A stretch of 64,000 bases of DNA from Campylorhamphus procurvoides (lineage: Eukaryota; Chordata; Aves; Passeriformes; Dendrocolaptidae), in NCBI GenBank assembly GCA_013396655.1, contig WBMV01004154.1:460045-524044 (forward strand), read 5' to 3'. Numbering within the stretch: position 1 is the first letter of the stretch; each line of letters begins with the position of its first letter. Shown piece after piece: positions 27,720-39,449 of the stretch. The notes under the pieces are model-generated. The model worked only from the letters and a program-made list of their open reading frames with translations. It made no database searches and was not told the origin of the DNA. A program made the position numbers and the translations under genes.

Positions 27720-28728
27720 CCTCATGTCATGTTAACGTGAGCTTTCGTTTCATTTTGCTTTAACCAGCTGAATTAGGAGTAAATATTTTTCTTTCTAAAG
27801 TATGAGCCATTAAAAGAAAATGTTATGTAAGCCTGCAATATCAGCAACTTTATTTTCCCCCACTGCTTTGTTACTGTTAGTGTACGTTTCACTTATGTAT
27901 ACCTGGATGTGTGTGTATATATGTATATTTATATATACTCTCATATAGAGATCGGGAGATGTTCATATTCACAGTGCGGAATTATTTTCTACCTTTGGGT
28001 CTACACCTGCAGCACCAGCAATTAGCAAAAGGAAATATTCCAACGAAAACGTCTTTCTCCACTTTCCCCCCCTCCCTTCCCCTCCGTTCCCAAATCGACT
28101 TTATTTAGGTTTCTAATCGCCGCAGAGCTGAGGGGAGATCCGGGTCCACAGGGGGAACCCGGAGCCACTCCGGAGTGACTCGGGGTTTACCCTGCGGTTG
28201 GGGGAAGGAGGAGGGGGAGCAGATTAGGGCCCCAGAATTTTTTAATTAATTGTTTTTTACTGGTATTTTAGAAAACACTTTTTTTTTTCTCCTGGAAAGG
28301 ACTGTCAATTTAACCCTCCGCACAGTCACCCTGAAAACAAACACACACGTGTGCTCAAACAGGGAGCCCTGAGGGTGGAAAACCGGTTTAAAGCCTCGTT
28401 TTTACTGCGGCAAACTATTTCGCTTAAATACCCGCTCCGAAGTCTCGTCTGGGTTGGGGTTTATCTGTTGTTTTTTAGAGACAGCGGTGGTTGGAGGGGG
28501 CGGGTAGAGATGCAGGAGCCCTAACAGGCGGTAGATAGGTTTGTTGCAACTTAATATTTCTCTCGGAGGGGATGGGGGAATAGCAAAAAATAAATCCATC
28601 CCCACCTCCATCTCCCAAACTACCTCCCTTCTCCCTCTCCTTCCAGCTTGGACTACAGGAGCCGGCTCAGCTGATCGCCCAAGGTGTCAAAAATAAATCA
28701 TCATCTTCATCATAATAAAAAAAAAAAA

Positions 28729-28729
28729 N
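28729..28729. other. Single-N assembly join
   Basis: One N follows a run of A in otherwise ordinary sequence. Single Ns here mark unresolved assembly joins, so local order around it should not be trusted. Confidence 0.9.
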
Positions 28730-29234
28730 GCTGCGAAAAAAAGAGCAGAGGGAATCCCAGTCCCTCCACGCTTTCTCTTGCCTCCTTTTTACCGGGGGTT
28801 TGCAGAGTGGGGAGTGGGGAACCCCAAACCTCCCCTGCCTAGCCCCTCTGACCTAGCTGCGGGCAGGTGCGGGGGCAAGGTGGGCTGGGAATACCAGAGG
28901 CACTGGAGCCGATTCCCCACAGCCAGGATGCATGCCATGCTTTTTTACTTTGTTTTGTTTGCTTTTGTTTTAATCGCACCAGTGGTATTATTTTTAGTAG
29001 AGCACATGTTTCGCATGAAACCTTTCAAAACAGCCCTCGCCGTTCCCAGTGGAGTCTGGGGGAAGGTTGTTAGGGGAGAGAGGACGGGACCAGGAAGTTT
29101 CTCTGTTGTCCAAGAACTGTGCAACAGTTATGTAAAAAGGGGGTTAAAAAGCCCCCCCAACAAAACAAAACAAAACCAAACCCCCCCACAAACTAACAAA
29201 ACAACAAACCAAAAAATCCCCCCAAAACCCCAAA

Positions 29235-29395
29235 CCAAATGCACCAGGGAAAACTCTTTTGTAACTCAGCAGAAGCACCCGCTTGTGGAAATCGAGGGCT
29301 TCTTTTAAAAGGGGACCCGACGAGAGGAGGAAGGGCTCCCCCCGAGTTTCCCAGGCTCCCGGCGACAGTGCCAAGGTTGCAAATTCAAAGCACAT
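29235..29395 (+). repeat. 161-bp perfect direct duplicate, copy 1
   Basis: Starts CCAAATGCACCAGGG and ends AATTCAAAGCACAT, directly before the N at 29396. It is identical by eye over its full length to 29558-29718. A perfect duplicate broken exactly at Ns on both sides of a 160-bp insert is the mark of a gap-filling or contig-overlap error rather than a genomic repeat. Confidence 0.95.
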
Positions 29396-29396
29396 N

Positions 29397-29556
29397 GAAC
29401 AACATTGCAAACGACGACCCCAATGTGTTCTATGGGAAAGCTTTCGAGGTTCGGCTGCCTCGGCTCCAGCCAGGCTTGGACTCAGCCGTGACCTACTTTC
29501 TCTCCGTGGTGTGATGGCAAAAACGCCCGGAGCAAGTTTGTGGGGCCCGGGATGGA
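29397..29556. other. N-delimited 160-bp segment, probably misplaced
   Basis: This segment is bounded by single Ns at 29396 and 29557 and sandwiched between the two identical 161-bp copies. It is GC-rich. One frame is open for 38 codons with a natural-looking amino-acid mix (NDDPNVFYGKAFEVRLPRLQ is part of it), then stops; another frame is open after that. I do not recognise a family. It may be true local sequence joined wrongly, or a fragment from elsewhere in the genome or a contaminant. Confidence 0.6.
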
Positions 29557-29557
29557 N

Positions 29558-29718
29558 CCAAATGCACCAGGGAAAACTCTTTTGTAACTCAGCAGAAGCA
29601 CCCGCTTGTGGAAATCGAGGGCTTCTTTTAAAAGGGGACCCGACGAGAGGAGGAAGGGCTCCCCCCGAGTTTCCCAGGCTCCCGGCGACAGTGCCAAGGT
29701 TGCAAATTCAAAGCACAT
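29558..29718 (+). repeat. 161-bp perfect direct duplicate, copy 2
   Basis: Second copy of 29235-29395, offset exactly 323 bases, beginning directly after the N at 29557. It continues into unique sequence at 29719. Confidence 0.95.
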
Positions 29719-29960
29719 CCATGTATATGTTTACAATAAAGTGTAGTTCGCTACTTCGGGAGGCAGAAGTGTGCCCTGCCTTCCCCAGGCAGGGTTCTCC
29801 TCCCACTGCCCCCGCCTTGCCCCCAGCGGTGCTCGGAGTGGGCTCGGACACTGGAACACGGCTCAGGAAACGTGGTGGCAAGAAAGTAGAAATATTCCTG
29901 CTGATCTCCTCTTCTCCACTGCATTTTCCCACCGATCTTGAACAAGCCAAGATCAGATGG

Positions 29961-30099
29961 ATCTTTCTTTCTTTCCTTCTTTATTTCCTCCTTTCCTCCT
30001 TTTCTTCTTTCTCTCTTTCTGTCTTTCTCTTCCTCTCCCTCTCCCTCTCTTTCTCTCTTCCTCCCTCTTGGTCTTTCTCCTCTTCTTTCGTCTTCCCCA
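29961..30099. repeat. Polypyrimidine (CT-rich) tract
   Basis: About 140 bases almost wholly C and T, in TTTC, CTCC and TCTT words. On the minus strand it reads as an arginine/lysine/glutamate-only frame, which is an artefact. Confidence 0.9.
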
Positions 30100-32437
30100 G
30101 CTAAGGTGAAAACCAAAGGAGTAGCAGAAGTAACATAGCAAATCCAGCACAACCCCAGCTCAGCACCGCTCTGGATTCTCATTTGTTTTCCCAGCCATGA
30201 CCAGCAGGAACCTTCCCTCTCTCCTGCTCTCCTGCCTTGTCCCATTCTCTTCCTTTAAATTCCAGGTAGTTCTAGTTTCCATTACAAAACTTCACCGTGA
30301 TTTATATAGCCATAAACATCGGTTTTGTCTTCCATCCCCTTGGGGTGAACTCCTTTCTTTTATTTTTATCTTTGGCTTATTTTTTTCCCTTTTCCTTCCC
30401 CACCTGCATGGTATGGCCCACACTAATATGGGACTTCATAACTAACATCTGGTGTCCCTATGATGGAACTAGTCAAATGTCTTAAATAATCCCCAGAACC
30501 AATATATTCACAGAATTCATTTGTTTTCTCGGTCTTTCTCGTAAACAGGCATCCACATATAATTTTTCCCTGTAGCTGGACGTGTGTCTGTGCACAGACG
30601 TACCATGACATTGTGTTACATGTCGTGTCACAAGTGCGTGTAGCTCCAGAATCGGTTCCGTCCGCACACCACTACTGGCTTTTAGGAGTTAAGGGAAACA
30701 GAAAAATGCTCCTTTCCCCCCTTCTCCACTTCGGAATTTAACCCTTGCGACAGAGTCCAGCCGGTGCATGGGGCCGGTCCTCCCCGGCGCTCTCCCCTCA
30801 GGGCAGTGCTCTGCTGCTTTCCGCACATCCCGATGTCCCAGCGCAGGAAGGGCTGCCCCGATTTTTCTTCCAGCAAGATCCCCCCTCTGCCTGTGAACGC
30901 GTCCTGGGGCAGGGAGAAGTATATCTCTGGGGATTTACGAGTTAAGAGTGTCTCTATACTCTGTGCTTAACGTGAAAACTTAAAAAAACCCTCGGAATCT
31001 CACGCAATTCAGAAATTACCGCAATTACTTTGGAGCTTTTCCCAAACAACACTAAAATGAAAAACGTGTGTATTTGCACACGTATTTCTCCCCCGAATTT
31101 TCAGAGACAAGAATCTTCTTATCCCTTTCGGTCCCAGAGAGAGCAAGTGTAAAAAAGTACTAAAAAAGGAAAAAAAGTTCTAACATTTGCAAGGTGTTTT
31201 TAAAGCAAAGACAAACACTATCCCGAGTGCAGTGGGACCTCCACGGCTCCCCAGCGTGGGGAAGTGCTGTGCCGGTGATTATTAGTCCTGTTAAATCGTC
31301 CAGAGAAATCGCCCGCATCTCCTGACAGCGTGCGAGGAGGATGCTTTCCTCAGGTCCAGAGGAACACTTCCTTTAAATAAAGACCCTTTGGTTCTTTCCA
31401 GGTGATAATTTAGTGCGAGTTGAGATTTAAGAAGAGCATTATCTACAATTGCAATTATATCTATAGTTTTACTCGTTTAAAACGCCAGGGTGAATAAAAT
31501 GCGTGTGGGCATTTCTTTTCCTTGTAAAAATTCATCAAAATACCAGGGAAGATCTTTTGCCTCATGAAACCAGTTTTAACAATAGCTCATCTGGGTGCAC
31601 AAAGCATCACCTGGTATTTTTTTGCTCCTGCAAAACTCCCAGTGACTTAACCGAAAGATATAGTTCTCCCTAAAAGCTGTGAGCAACGATGGGGACGAGA
31701 TAAGCCCCAATCACCCCTAAACTCTGCTTTATTGCAGTGCAGAGGGGATCCTGTTTAGGCTGGGAAAAAAGCTCTGTACACAAAATCACAGTACAAAAAC
31801 TGGTAATGATGGGAAGAGGGTGGGGGGTGGTGATGGGAGAACTGCAAATGGGACTAGAAAACATTTTTAGGGTAAATGGTTTCCGCAGAAATAGTCTGGA
31901 TTTAAAAATATATTTTGAATTGGTATAACGCGAGCAGGGAGGAATGAGGTGAAATACTTGAAAACGATAAGTTCTGGATTTTGTTATTAAGATTAAACGG
32001 TGATTGCGAGAGATGGTTTTGCTTGAGGAACAAAGTAAACATCGGCTTTATCCTGCCCTAGAGCCGCCTGTCCATCCCTACACTCACACACACACTGCAG
32101 CCAGAGGAATAGGGGAGACTGAGAAAATGAAGGAGACTCTCGCTAAACCCCTCCAGTCCTTCTTTCCCGGGATTTTGCCATGTCAGCCGGAGCCTGGAGG
32201 CTTTTCCTTGCCCCCGGAGAGGACGGGGGAGATGGCCGAGGAGTAGCAGGGACCTCCTTCTACTTACGCTTCACAGGTTTCTTTAAACTTTAACTTAGGA
32301 GTGACATGAGGCGAGCGAAAGTAACTGGGTCCCGACCTGTAAATTCTCATTTTGGAAACAGATGAGTTTTATGCTCCCTTCCTTTATTTTAAATACGTAT
32401 ATATTATTTTTCCTCCCCTACTCCCCCCTCCCCTCCC

Positions 32438-32454
32438 NNNNNNNNNNNNNNNNN
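32438..32454. other. Assembly gap (17 N)
   Basis: A run of 17 N follows a C-rich low-complexity stretch. The true gap size is unknown. Confidence 0.98.
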
Positions 32455-33419
32455 TTAGGAAGTTGGAGCTTGTTTGGAAAGTTTGGAAAGAATAAACATT
32501 AAAAAAAAAAAGAATAAAAAAAAAAGGGTTAAGTTGGCTAAGGAGAGTTTCCTTTCTGGATAAAAGGTGGTAATTGTAGCGGTTTTCTCGCCGGTGTGGA
32601 GCAATACCACCATCCCTAATTAACATCATGGGTTGGGGTACAATTCCGGAGAATGGGTGTGAGAGTCGAGAAGGGATTTTCCCCCTCCTCCAGCTGCAAA
32701 AATCATGCCTATTTGTTTGTGTACATACACGTACATGCACTTACTGACCCACGGGAAATATTTTACAGCTACTTAATTCTCCCGACTCAGAAAATGAAGG
32801 GTACGAGGTGGTTTTGGCTTTTCCGCACTGCTTTTCCCATGTCTCTGTTTCTATGCCCCATCCCGTTCAGGCAGCCTTTCACAGTCTCTTTTATTTGCTA
32901 AAAACACCTGACACAAGGCTCCGGGAGGCTTTTTCTGCAGTCTGAGCTCCAAAGCCCTGCCGGGAGGGCTGGCCCCGCTATGAAACACGCTCCGACAGGG
33001 CTGGGGCAAGGCGAAAGTTGGGTTAACCCCAGTGATAGCCAGTGTCAAGGTAAGCCTGATCAGGAAAAAAAAAATAATACCACTAATATAATAATAAGAA
33101 AGTTGGGAGAAGAGAGAGGAATAGCTAAGAGGGAGCTCATCTTTTTCCCAGCCTCATCACGACCTTCTTCAGCCCCTCAACTCTCTCCCTCTTCTAGGGG
33201 GGTTTGCACAGCCCCAAAGCGGCCCCTTCTCCCTTCCGTGCAGGGTGATAAGGACATTGGCCTGCCCGCTCTGCTTCCCCGACCTCCCCCTTTCCCCTCG
33301 CCCCCTTCCCAACATCCTGTCAAGCAATAGGCTGTAAAATAGTTATCCAGCCCAGCACACAGGCAAGTGCCGTTTGAGAGTAATTTCTGCCCCGAGCACT
33401 TGGCCGGGGGCAAAGCAAG

Positions 33420-33660
33420 CGTGCTCTCTAACTGATCAACCTGGATATTTCATTATTCATTAATTTACTGTTTAACCAAATCCCACTCATTATCAGAGGC
33501 AACGCTTGGCAGAGCCCAGCGAACAGTAGCAGTTGGTGTCAGGCGTGGAGAATTGGCCCATTTGATCCTGGGCTGTTTTATTATTCAACACCACTGACTG
33601 AGAAAAAGGCCCATGAATAATAAAGAGCCAAAGCGTGTTTGAACTGAGAAGCATGACACA
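33420..33660. promoter_or_regulatory. Candidate conserved noncoding block downstream of TFAP2B
   Basis: High-complexity block about 5.7 kb past the presumed gene end. It has CATTATTCATTAATTTACTG, CTCATTATCAGAGG, TTTATTATTCAACACC and ATGAATAATAAAGAGCC words and no transposon or coding signature. TAAT/ATTA and TTTATTATT words recur over 240 bp, in the style of conserved developmental enhancers. Conservation and activity are untested. Confidence 0.35.
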
Positions 33661-33950
33661 GCCTTACAAAACAGCAGTTAGGAAATTAAAGGCGAGGTGG
33701 CCCAGGCTTTGCATTTTTTATTCTCACTGTGGGCACAGGCATTGGGATCCCACATTTTTGTTGCTCCGTTGTTTATTGTTGTCGCTATTACTATTTTCCC
33801 ACAAGCTGTTTGAGAGGTGTGAACCCAAAATGTGAATTGGGATCTTTTTCATTGCGAAGCTGCTCTCTCTGCCTTATCTTTGTTATCATTTTACTTTTAA
33901 TCATGGCATAGATTGCTCTGCACTATTTTTCTCCCTTCCTTTACTCCATA

Positions 33951-36029
33951 GGAAACAAGCCCACTGCAGACATCAGATCCGGATCACTTTGGGTGTAAAT
34001 GCACAAAAACACTCTCAAGAGAAGGTTAACTGAGCACTGGGATGCCAATAGTGTCACAAAAACTCTGCTGATGTCCCCATGGACCCTCAGGGCTGGGACT
34101 AGTCCACCAGGATCAAGACTCCAGAAAACTACTACTCTGAAGGCATTTTTTCATATTTTGATGAAAAATCAAAATGGGCAGTGACTGATCATCAGTTGAA
34201 AAGCAGAATAAACCCAGACAGTGACACTCTTCCAAAATTTGTTTCATGTTAGTAGCAAATATTATAATAGTAAACCTTATTGTCACCATCATATTTTTCA
34301 CTCCTCTGAAACTGAATCTTTGGATTTTGACCCTAATCCTTGCCTTATGCATGGCAGAAGCACACAAGTGTTATTTCAGTCACATTAAGGTCAAATGGCA
34401 TTTTCCGAAATGCTTCCTTTTTTGCAGGATGTATAAGACTGTCCTATGGAGTGGTGACATTCAGCATGGCTTTTAAAGAAATGGTGGTTAAAATATGGGG
34501 TCCTGAAAAAGCAGGAGGAATGAGCAGTCAACAGCACCTGTGAAAAATGTTGACCAAAATGTCTCTGAAGTATAAAAGTCATCCAAGAACACTGGAGTAA
34601 AATAACTTGTGTGAAGCCACAATAATCACAAGAATCAACCTGGAGTATTCACAGCAGCATAACTTGAATCTTACCCTTTTAAATATGAGAGTTTTGCAAG
34701 GTATTTGGTCAAAATATTCTTTCTGTGGTGCCCTTTTGATCTTTGTTGATTATGACAAGGCTAGGGTGAAATAATTCTTAATTTCATTCTGTTACATTAT
34801 AATTTCTGTTAGAAATAACATCTTGAATGTCATCAGGTTGTGGCAAAACATCTGTCTTTTAATCTTTCCATGAACAAATGGCAAGGTGCATTTTGCCCCT
34901 TGTACTTTCCTAACCTCCTGCTGTTGACTTTGCCAAGAGTTATGAGGGCAGCAGTCACGGTGTTTTAGTACTCCCTGCAAGCAGTTCTTTGCACAGCACA
35001 CAGTGGTGGGCATGGAATGGGGGTGCCACACTGAGATTAGGGTGTCCCTACTCTGTGTCTGGTCAGACTCCAACAGTCCCAGAGACATCTGGAGGATGAA
35101 AAGAAATTGTTCCACCTGTTTGTGTCCCTCCCTATCTTCTCCCTCACCTTCCCTCTGCCCACCTTCTGATACACAGAAGTGGGATTTCTGATGGGTGGTA
35201 GATGTGCAGGGAATGATAATTATAACACCAAGTGCAGGTTATCTGCACATATTAGTTCTGGTCAGAATCAACAAAGACGTCCTAAATGATTTAGAGTTAG
35301 TTGATGTGGATCAATTGTTTATATAATAAAAAAGTGGCCAATTCAATCCCGCACCACATGTCTTGTTTTATTTGTGGCCTGGCTCCCTGCAAAGGCATCT
35401 TTGAACAGGCCATGTGTATCCTATTGTGGTGGCAGGCACTTATCCATAGACTCTGTCTTGTCCCGTAGGGTTTTTTTAGATTTGGGTGGTGGTGGTTTTG
35501 TTATTTTTCTTTTTTTTTCTTTTTATTCTCCTTTCCCCTACCACCTGTCATTACTTCTAGAAGGGAGTTCAGTTAGGATTTTGTCTTAATTAATAAAAAC
35601 CCAAGTCCAAGTCTTTGTCAGGAATATGCAATTGGAAGTCTGACTTCTTAGTCAGAGCTTTGCCTTATCTTTCTAAATCAAAGCTTGCTTTAGAAACTAC
35701 TTCAGATTATCAGAGCTTCCTCTTAAGTCTGGTTCAGACTGACTGTGGGTTTTAAATACTGGAAAAAGCAACACAAGGTCTGTGCACGTGGGTTGGTGCA
35801 GGTGATGCTTGCTCTGTTTGTACATCTAAAGTGTTTTTTTTTCCCCTATCCTCTTTTATTTCTGATTTTTGTTAATATTCTTGACTGTGATTGGCGTTCC
35901 TGGAAATGAATGTATGCAATGGAACCAGTGCCATAGCAGCCCAGATTTCTTGTTAACATTTGTGTGGTCTTCATACACCTCTGAGGTGGGTCTTTTCTTC
36001 ATCAAGACCTGTTGGGCTTGAGGGAAAGG
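33951..36029. other. Intergenic sequence, nothing recognised
   Basis: About 2 kb of moderately A/T-rich sequence. I see no gene, RNA gene, named transposon or satellite. Short T-rich runs occur at about 35465-35525 and 35836-35845. Overlapping open frames at about 34113-34582 on both strands have no recognisable domains. Confidence 0.6.
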
Positions 36030-36172
36030 TCATAGAAGCATGGAATCATAGAATGGTCTGGAATAGAAGGGACCTTAGAGATCATCTAGTTCGAACCCTC
36101 TTCCATGGTCAGGGACAGTTTCCACGTTGCTCCAAGTCCTATCCAACTTGACCTTGAACACTTTCAGGTCTA
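36030..36172 (-). mobile_element. CR1 LINE 3' fragment
   Basis: On the + strand this begins with tail words (GGAATCATAGAATGGTCTGG) and continues GAAGGGACCTTAGAGATCAT, CTAGTT, GTTGCTCCAAGTCCTATCCA and CTTGACCTTGAACACTTTCA. These are the reverse complement of the avian CR1 3' end, so the element runs on the minus strand with its 3' terminus at the left. It is 5' truncated, as is usual for CR1, and somewhat diverged. Confidence 0.9.
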
Positions 36173-39100
36173 TGGTCACTGAAAAAACCTTTTTGATGAC
36201 TTTAGGAGAAGTATTTTACCTGCACATCACATCACCATCTGCTTAAGATATCCATGCAGTCATGCACAAGGGACTATACATACAGATCAACTCACATGAC
36301 TGCAGACTGCTTGGACAGTGAGTTACTGCAGCAGTGAGTTGTTGTCCATGTGTCTGGGAAAATCAGGAATTTTCTTTCATACCAGTTCCATGGATGCAAT
36401 AGGGAATTAAGTACATGACCATATTTCTCTGTAAAAAACTCCATTTTCTACAGGAAAAATGGATACAGCCTGAATCTCTTTGGGGTTGGAACTGCCTTTT
36501 GTTTCAAGTACTTAGTATTTTGTGGAATGGCACCTTGATTTAAATTCCCAGTAGGTGCCAAAATAAAACCAACCTCAGCATAAATTCTCCAGAGGTATAA
36601 AATAAGGGTTTAAGGTGATTTTCTGGGAAAGCAGCATTCCACAGGAACAGCGTGTCTTTCTGTTCCTCAGTAAGAAATGGGTGCTCTTTGTGTCACCAAA
36701 AGAAAAACTAAAAAAAACCCCACTCCCCTGTCATGATGAAGGAAGGAATGTGGTGTTTCCATGCGTGCAGGAATGTGATGAGCAGACGTGCAGCCCAGTG
36801 AGGGCTGTTGAGCATAAGTGGATGTGAATGCCAGGGAAGGATTATACCATAGGTTCAGAATTTCAGGTTTAATCATATGTGATTATAATTGAATGTGGGT
36901 GAAGGTGGGCAGCACTGATGGTGTAACTGAGTGGGGAGTGTGAGGGTGTGATTGTAATTAAGTGTGGGTGTAACACTCTGGACATAACTGGATGTGAGTG
37001 CCAGGGGTTGGGTACGTAACCCAATGTGAATGTGTCTCAGTGAGTACATGTTAGTGGAGGGAACAGGGCATGATTGAAGCTGAAGGTGAGTGTGGCTGAG
37101 TGTGTGCGTGATGGGGCTGGTGTGTGAGGGAGGAACCAGGATGGCAGCAGTAGGATCACAAGGAATCTGGTGAATGCTCATGTTTCTGGAGTAAGGTGTC
37201 TGAGAGGTGAGCAGGGTGCTTGTGTTGGTAAGCAAAATGCAGCCTGGGCTTTCTAACCTGCAGTTTTACCTGGGACAGCCCTTCTGGTAGAGTCCTCAAA
37301 GTCACAGGCAATCCCACTGGCTTTACTGGAGCTGCATATTCATGAACAAGTGCTCAGTACCAGGAACAAGGACTACAAAATTAGTGGATGCAGTTAATGA
37401 ACCAAATAGTGGACAGTGCCGGGCTAGGCTGCAAAACATTGACTACTTGCTCAAATAAAATACTACACTTATTTTTTTTTCCATGTTCATACTCCTAGGT
37501 ATTGTTGTTTTAATTAAATATAGTTAAGCTGTAAGTTTACTGCAGGAAAATTTGTACAAACAAGGAATTTCCAATGACTGTTAGAGGATGTTTGTGGCAG
37601 AGGTATTTGAAAATCCTTTTTTTTCATGTATAACATGTGTTTCTAAGAGCTGCATTAATCCAATCAAGGCAAAGAGCTAACACATCATAAACTATATGTA
37701 AAATCAAAACTAATTAGCACAGCTTGATTTTCATGTATCAAACATATACAATCAACAGCTCATAGACTTGAGACTGAGATGCCTCCAAGAAATTATTTGG
37801 AATGTGAATTCAAATAATGATTAAATTGTAACCTCGAAGACCATGTGTGAATCAAAAAAAGGAGGTGAATTAATTCAATCCTTCTTTTCCCCTCCAAACT
37901 AGTTGTGCAGCTCCAGTAGTTTGTGTGCCAGAATGATTTAAAATGATGCTACCAGCAACACACTCATTGCCTTTTACCAATATAGGCAAGTTTCCTATTA
38001 TTTTCACCTTCCCTTTAACAGCTTCTCATTGAGACAGGCACACACTTCTCTTCACACGCCTTAGGGCTTCTTGACACTTCAGAATTTACCAGAATAGCTA
38101 TTCCAGAATTCTGGAATAAAACTGGCTACATGGGGGCTTTAATTAAGCAACTACTTGGGAACCATTATCCAGAAGTAGTAAATTTCCAGGAGTAGAAAAC
38201 CTTTAGAGAAACAATGTGTCTCAGTGAGTAGAGACATGGCATGGAAGTGAGGAAAAAATGTTGCATTTTCTCGGTTCTGCTGGAACAGCTGCCTTAGCCT
38301 TCAACTTTTATATTCATACCTGGGGATAGAGAGCCATATTGTGGTTGTTTGCTAAGGACTGAACTTAATCTCCGTAGATTTTGCTTGGCTATAAGGTAGA
38401 CACCTGTGTAAGTTGCAAAGGTTCACTCTACATAGATGGAGAGAGCTTCTTCCAGAGAGTGGCTTGTATCACCCTCACCTGAATAGATAGGCTGGTTGAA
38501 CATCATCTATACAGCTCTGTTTCTCAATGAACCTGACAGGGACCCAGAGGACTCAAAGGAGATGTTATGGATTGCCTTTTACATTTAGTAATGTCCTCAA
38601 TGAACTAAGGGGCCACATCTGATTGCTGAATTAGGTGTAGGTAAGTGGTAAAAAGATGTTTGTTGCTGCTTATTTTATGTTGAGAAGCACTTTGAGGTCT
38701 TCAGATATAAAGAAACCCACTTCCCCAGTTGTCTAAATGCTACTACAGAATTTCCTCCTTCCTTGTAGTGTTCTCCTTTGTACAAGTGGATCTAACTTCT
38801 AGCATGTTTGACCCAGCAGAATTCAACTGTTGTGGCCTAATAAGTAAGACATGAGCTCAGTTTTCACAGTATCTTTATTCACAGATATGCTTACCACACC
38901 CACTTGCTCTGACACCATTGCGGGTGCTCTGCTTCCATAGGAGAAACACACAATATCCACTGGCAGCAGGGTGTGTTTGAATGTAGTCTCCAACTGTAAC
39001 ACTTGTCACTGTTTGTAGTACAAAGGCTGGTCCAGGATGCAAAAGAGCTGTCCAAAAGGAAATCATACTCCCTCCTCTTTCCTCACTCCTGGTTTCACCG

Positions 39101-39449
39101 TGGCTTAATTACAGCATGAGGGAGTGCGACTCTTTTTTTTCTTTTGTTTTTCTACCCCCCCAAAGTAACCTGGTGGTTTAAGAGGCTTTGTTGGAAGACA
39201 GGGGCCTGAGGTCTTTCAAGAGGAGCAGGACGCTAACCTTCAACCTCCTTTTTCCTGGGAAAAAACAACTCTTATTTCAGGTACATTTTGAATAAAATAG
39301 GTTATGATCTGTTAGTAACACCACTTGTTATTCACCCACCCTGCTCAGATCAGAATGCACTTGCTGAACTGGACCCCCTTGGGATACTCAGGAGCACCCT
39401 ACTTGTGAGCCTCAGCCTGCTGACATGTCAGGTCAGCTCAGGACAGTGG
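36173..39449. other. Intergenic sequence with a degenerate minisatellite
   Basis: Apart from the repeat at 36810-37130, I see no gene, RNA gene or recognised transposon. An A/T-rich part (37440-38000) has TTAATTAAATATAGTTAAGC and similar words. No exon of a neighbouring gene was identified. Confidence 0.6.
36810..37130 (+). repeat. Degenerate GTGAGTG-type minisatellite
   Basis: Related units recur with drift. GATTATAATTGAATGTGGGT (36880) pairs with GATTGTAATTAAGTGTGGGT (36950), a 70-base spacing. ATAAGTGGATGTGAATGCCA (36813) pairs with ATAACTGGATGTGAGTGCCA (about 36981). Further GTGTGAGGGTGT and GAGTGTGGCTGAGTGTG words follow to about 37130. The complementary strand reads as a histidine/threonine/leucine-rich open frame (36873-37235), which is explained by the repeat. 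Confidence 0.65.

Larger units (their letters stand above)
22186..27738 (+). other. TFAP2B: TFAP2B 3' untranslated region (approximate)
   Basis: Sequence after the stop is continuous, free of CR1 and of any plausible further exon. It contains a GA repeat at the stop, two AAT repeats, a GT/TA repeat at 23055-23190, GC-richer stretches at 24280-25960 with several random open frames, a CT/T run near 26252-26282 and A-rich runs at 27224-27300. TFAP2B mRNAs have kilobases-long 3' UTRs (established). The distal part (about 27000-27220, with TGTATATATTTATTTATG and ATATGGCGAGCAAGTAG) looks like conserved terminal UTR. The end is inferred from the poly(A) signal at 27714 and could be earlier (AATAAA at 27612). 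Confidence 0.55.
27740..33950. other. Downstream flank: GC-rich patches, gaps, no gene seen
   Basis: About 6.2 kb past the presumed end of TFAP2B. It includes GC-rich sequence with preserved CpGs near 28100-28220, 28630-28920 and 29290-29360, an A/C-rich run at 29150-29235, a pyrimidine tract at 29961-30099, assembly Ns at 28729, 29396, 29557 and 32438-32454, and an enhancer-like block at 33420-33660. No CR1 copy is visible. The longer open frames (such as 28778-29308 and 29283-30104) cross gaps, duplications or low-complexity sequence and are not supported as genes. Confidence 0.7.

Noticed and set aside
28778..29308. 176-codon open frame downstream of TFAP2B with a hydrophobic segment
   Set aside because: It runs into A/C-rich low-complexity sequence and the misassembled duplicate, has no known domain, and has no splice or promoter support.
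29283..30104. 273-codon open frame
   Set aside because: It crosses two Ns and both copies of the false duplicate, and ends in the polypyrimidine tract, so it is not a real reading frame.
36873..37235. 120-codon minus-strand frame rich in His/Thr/Leu/Pro
   Set aside because: It is the complement of the degenerate GTGAGTG minisatellite.
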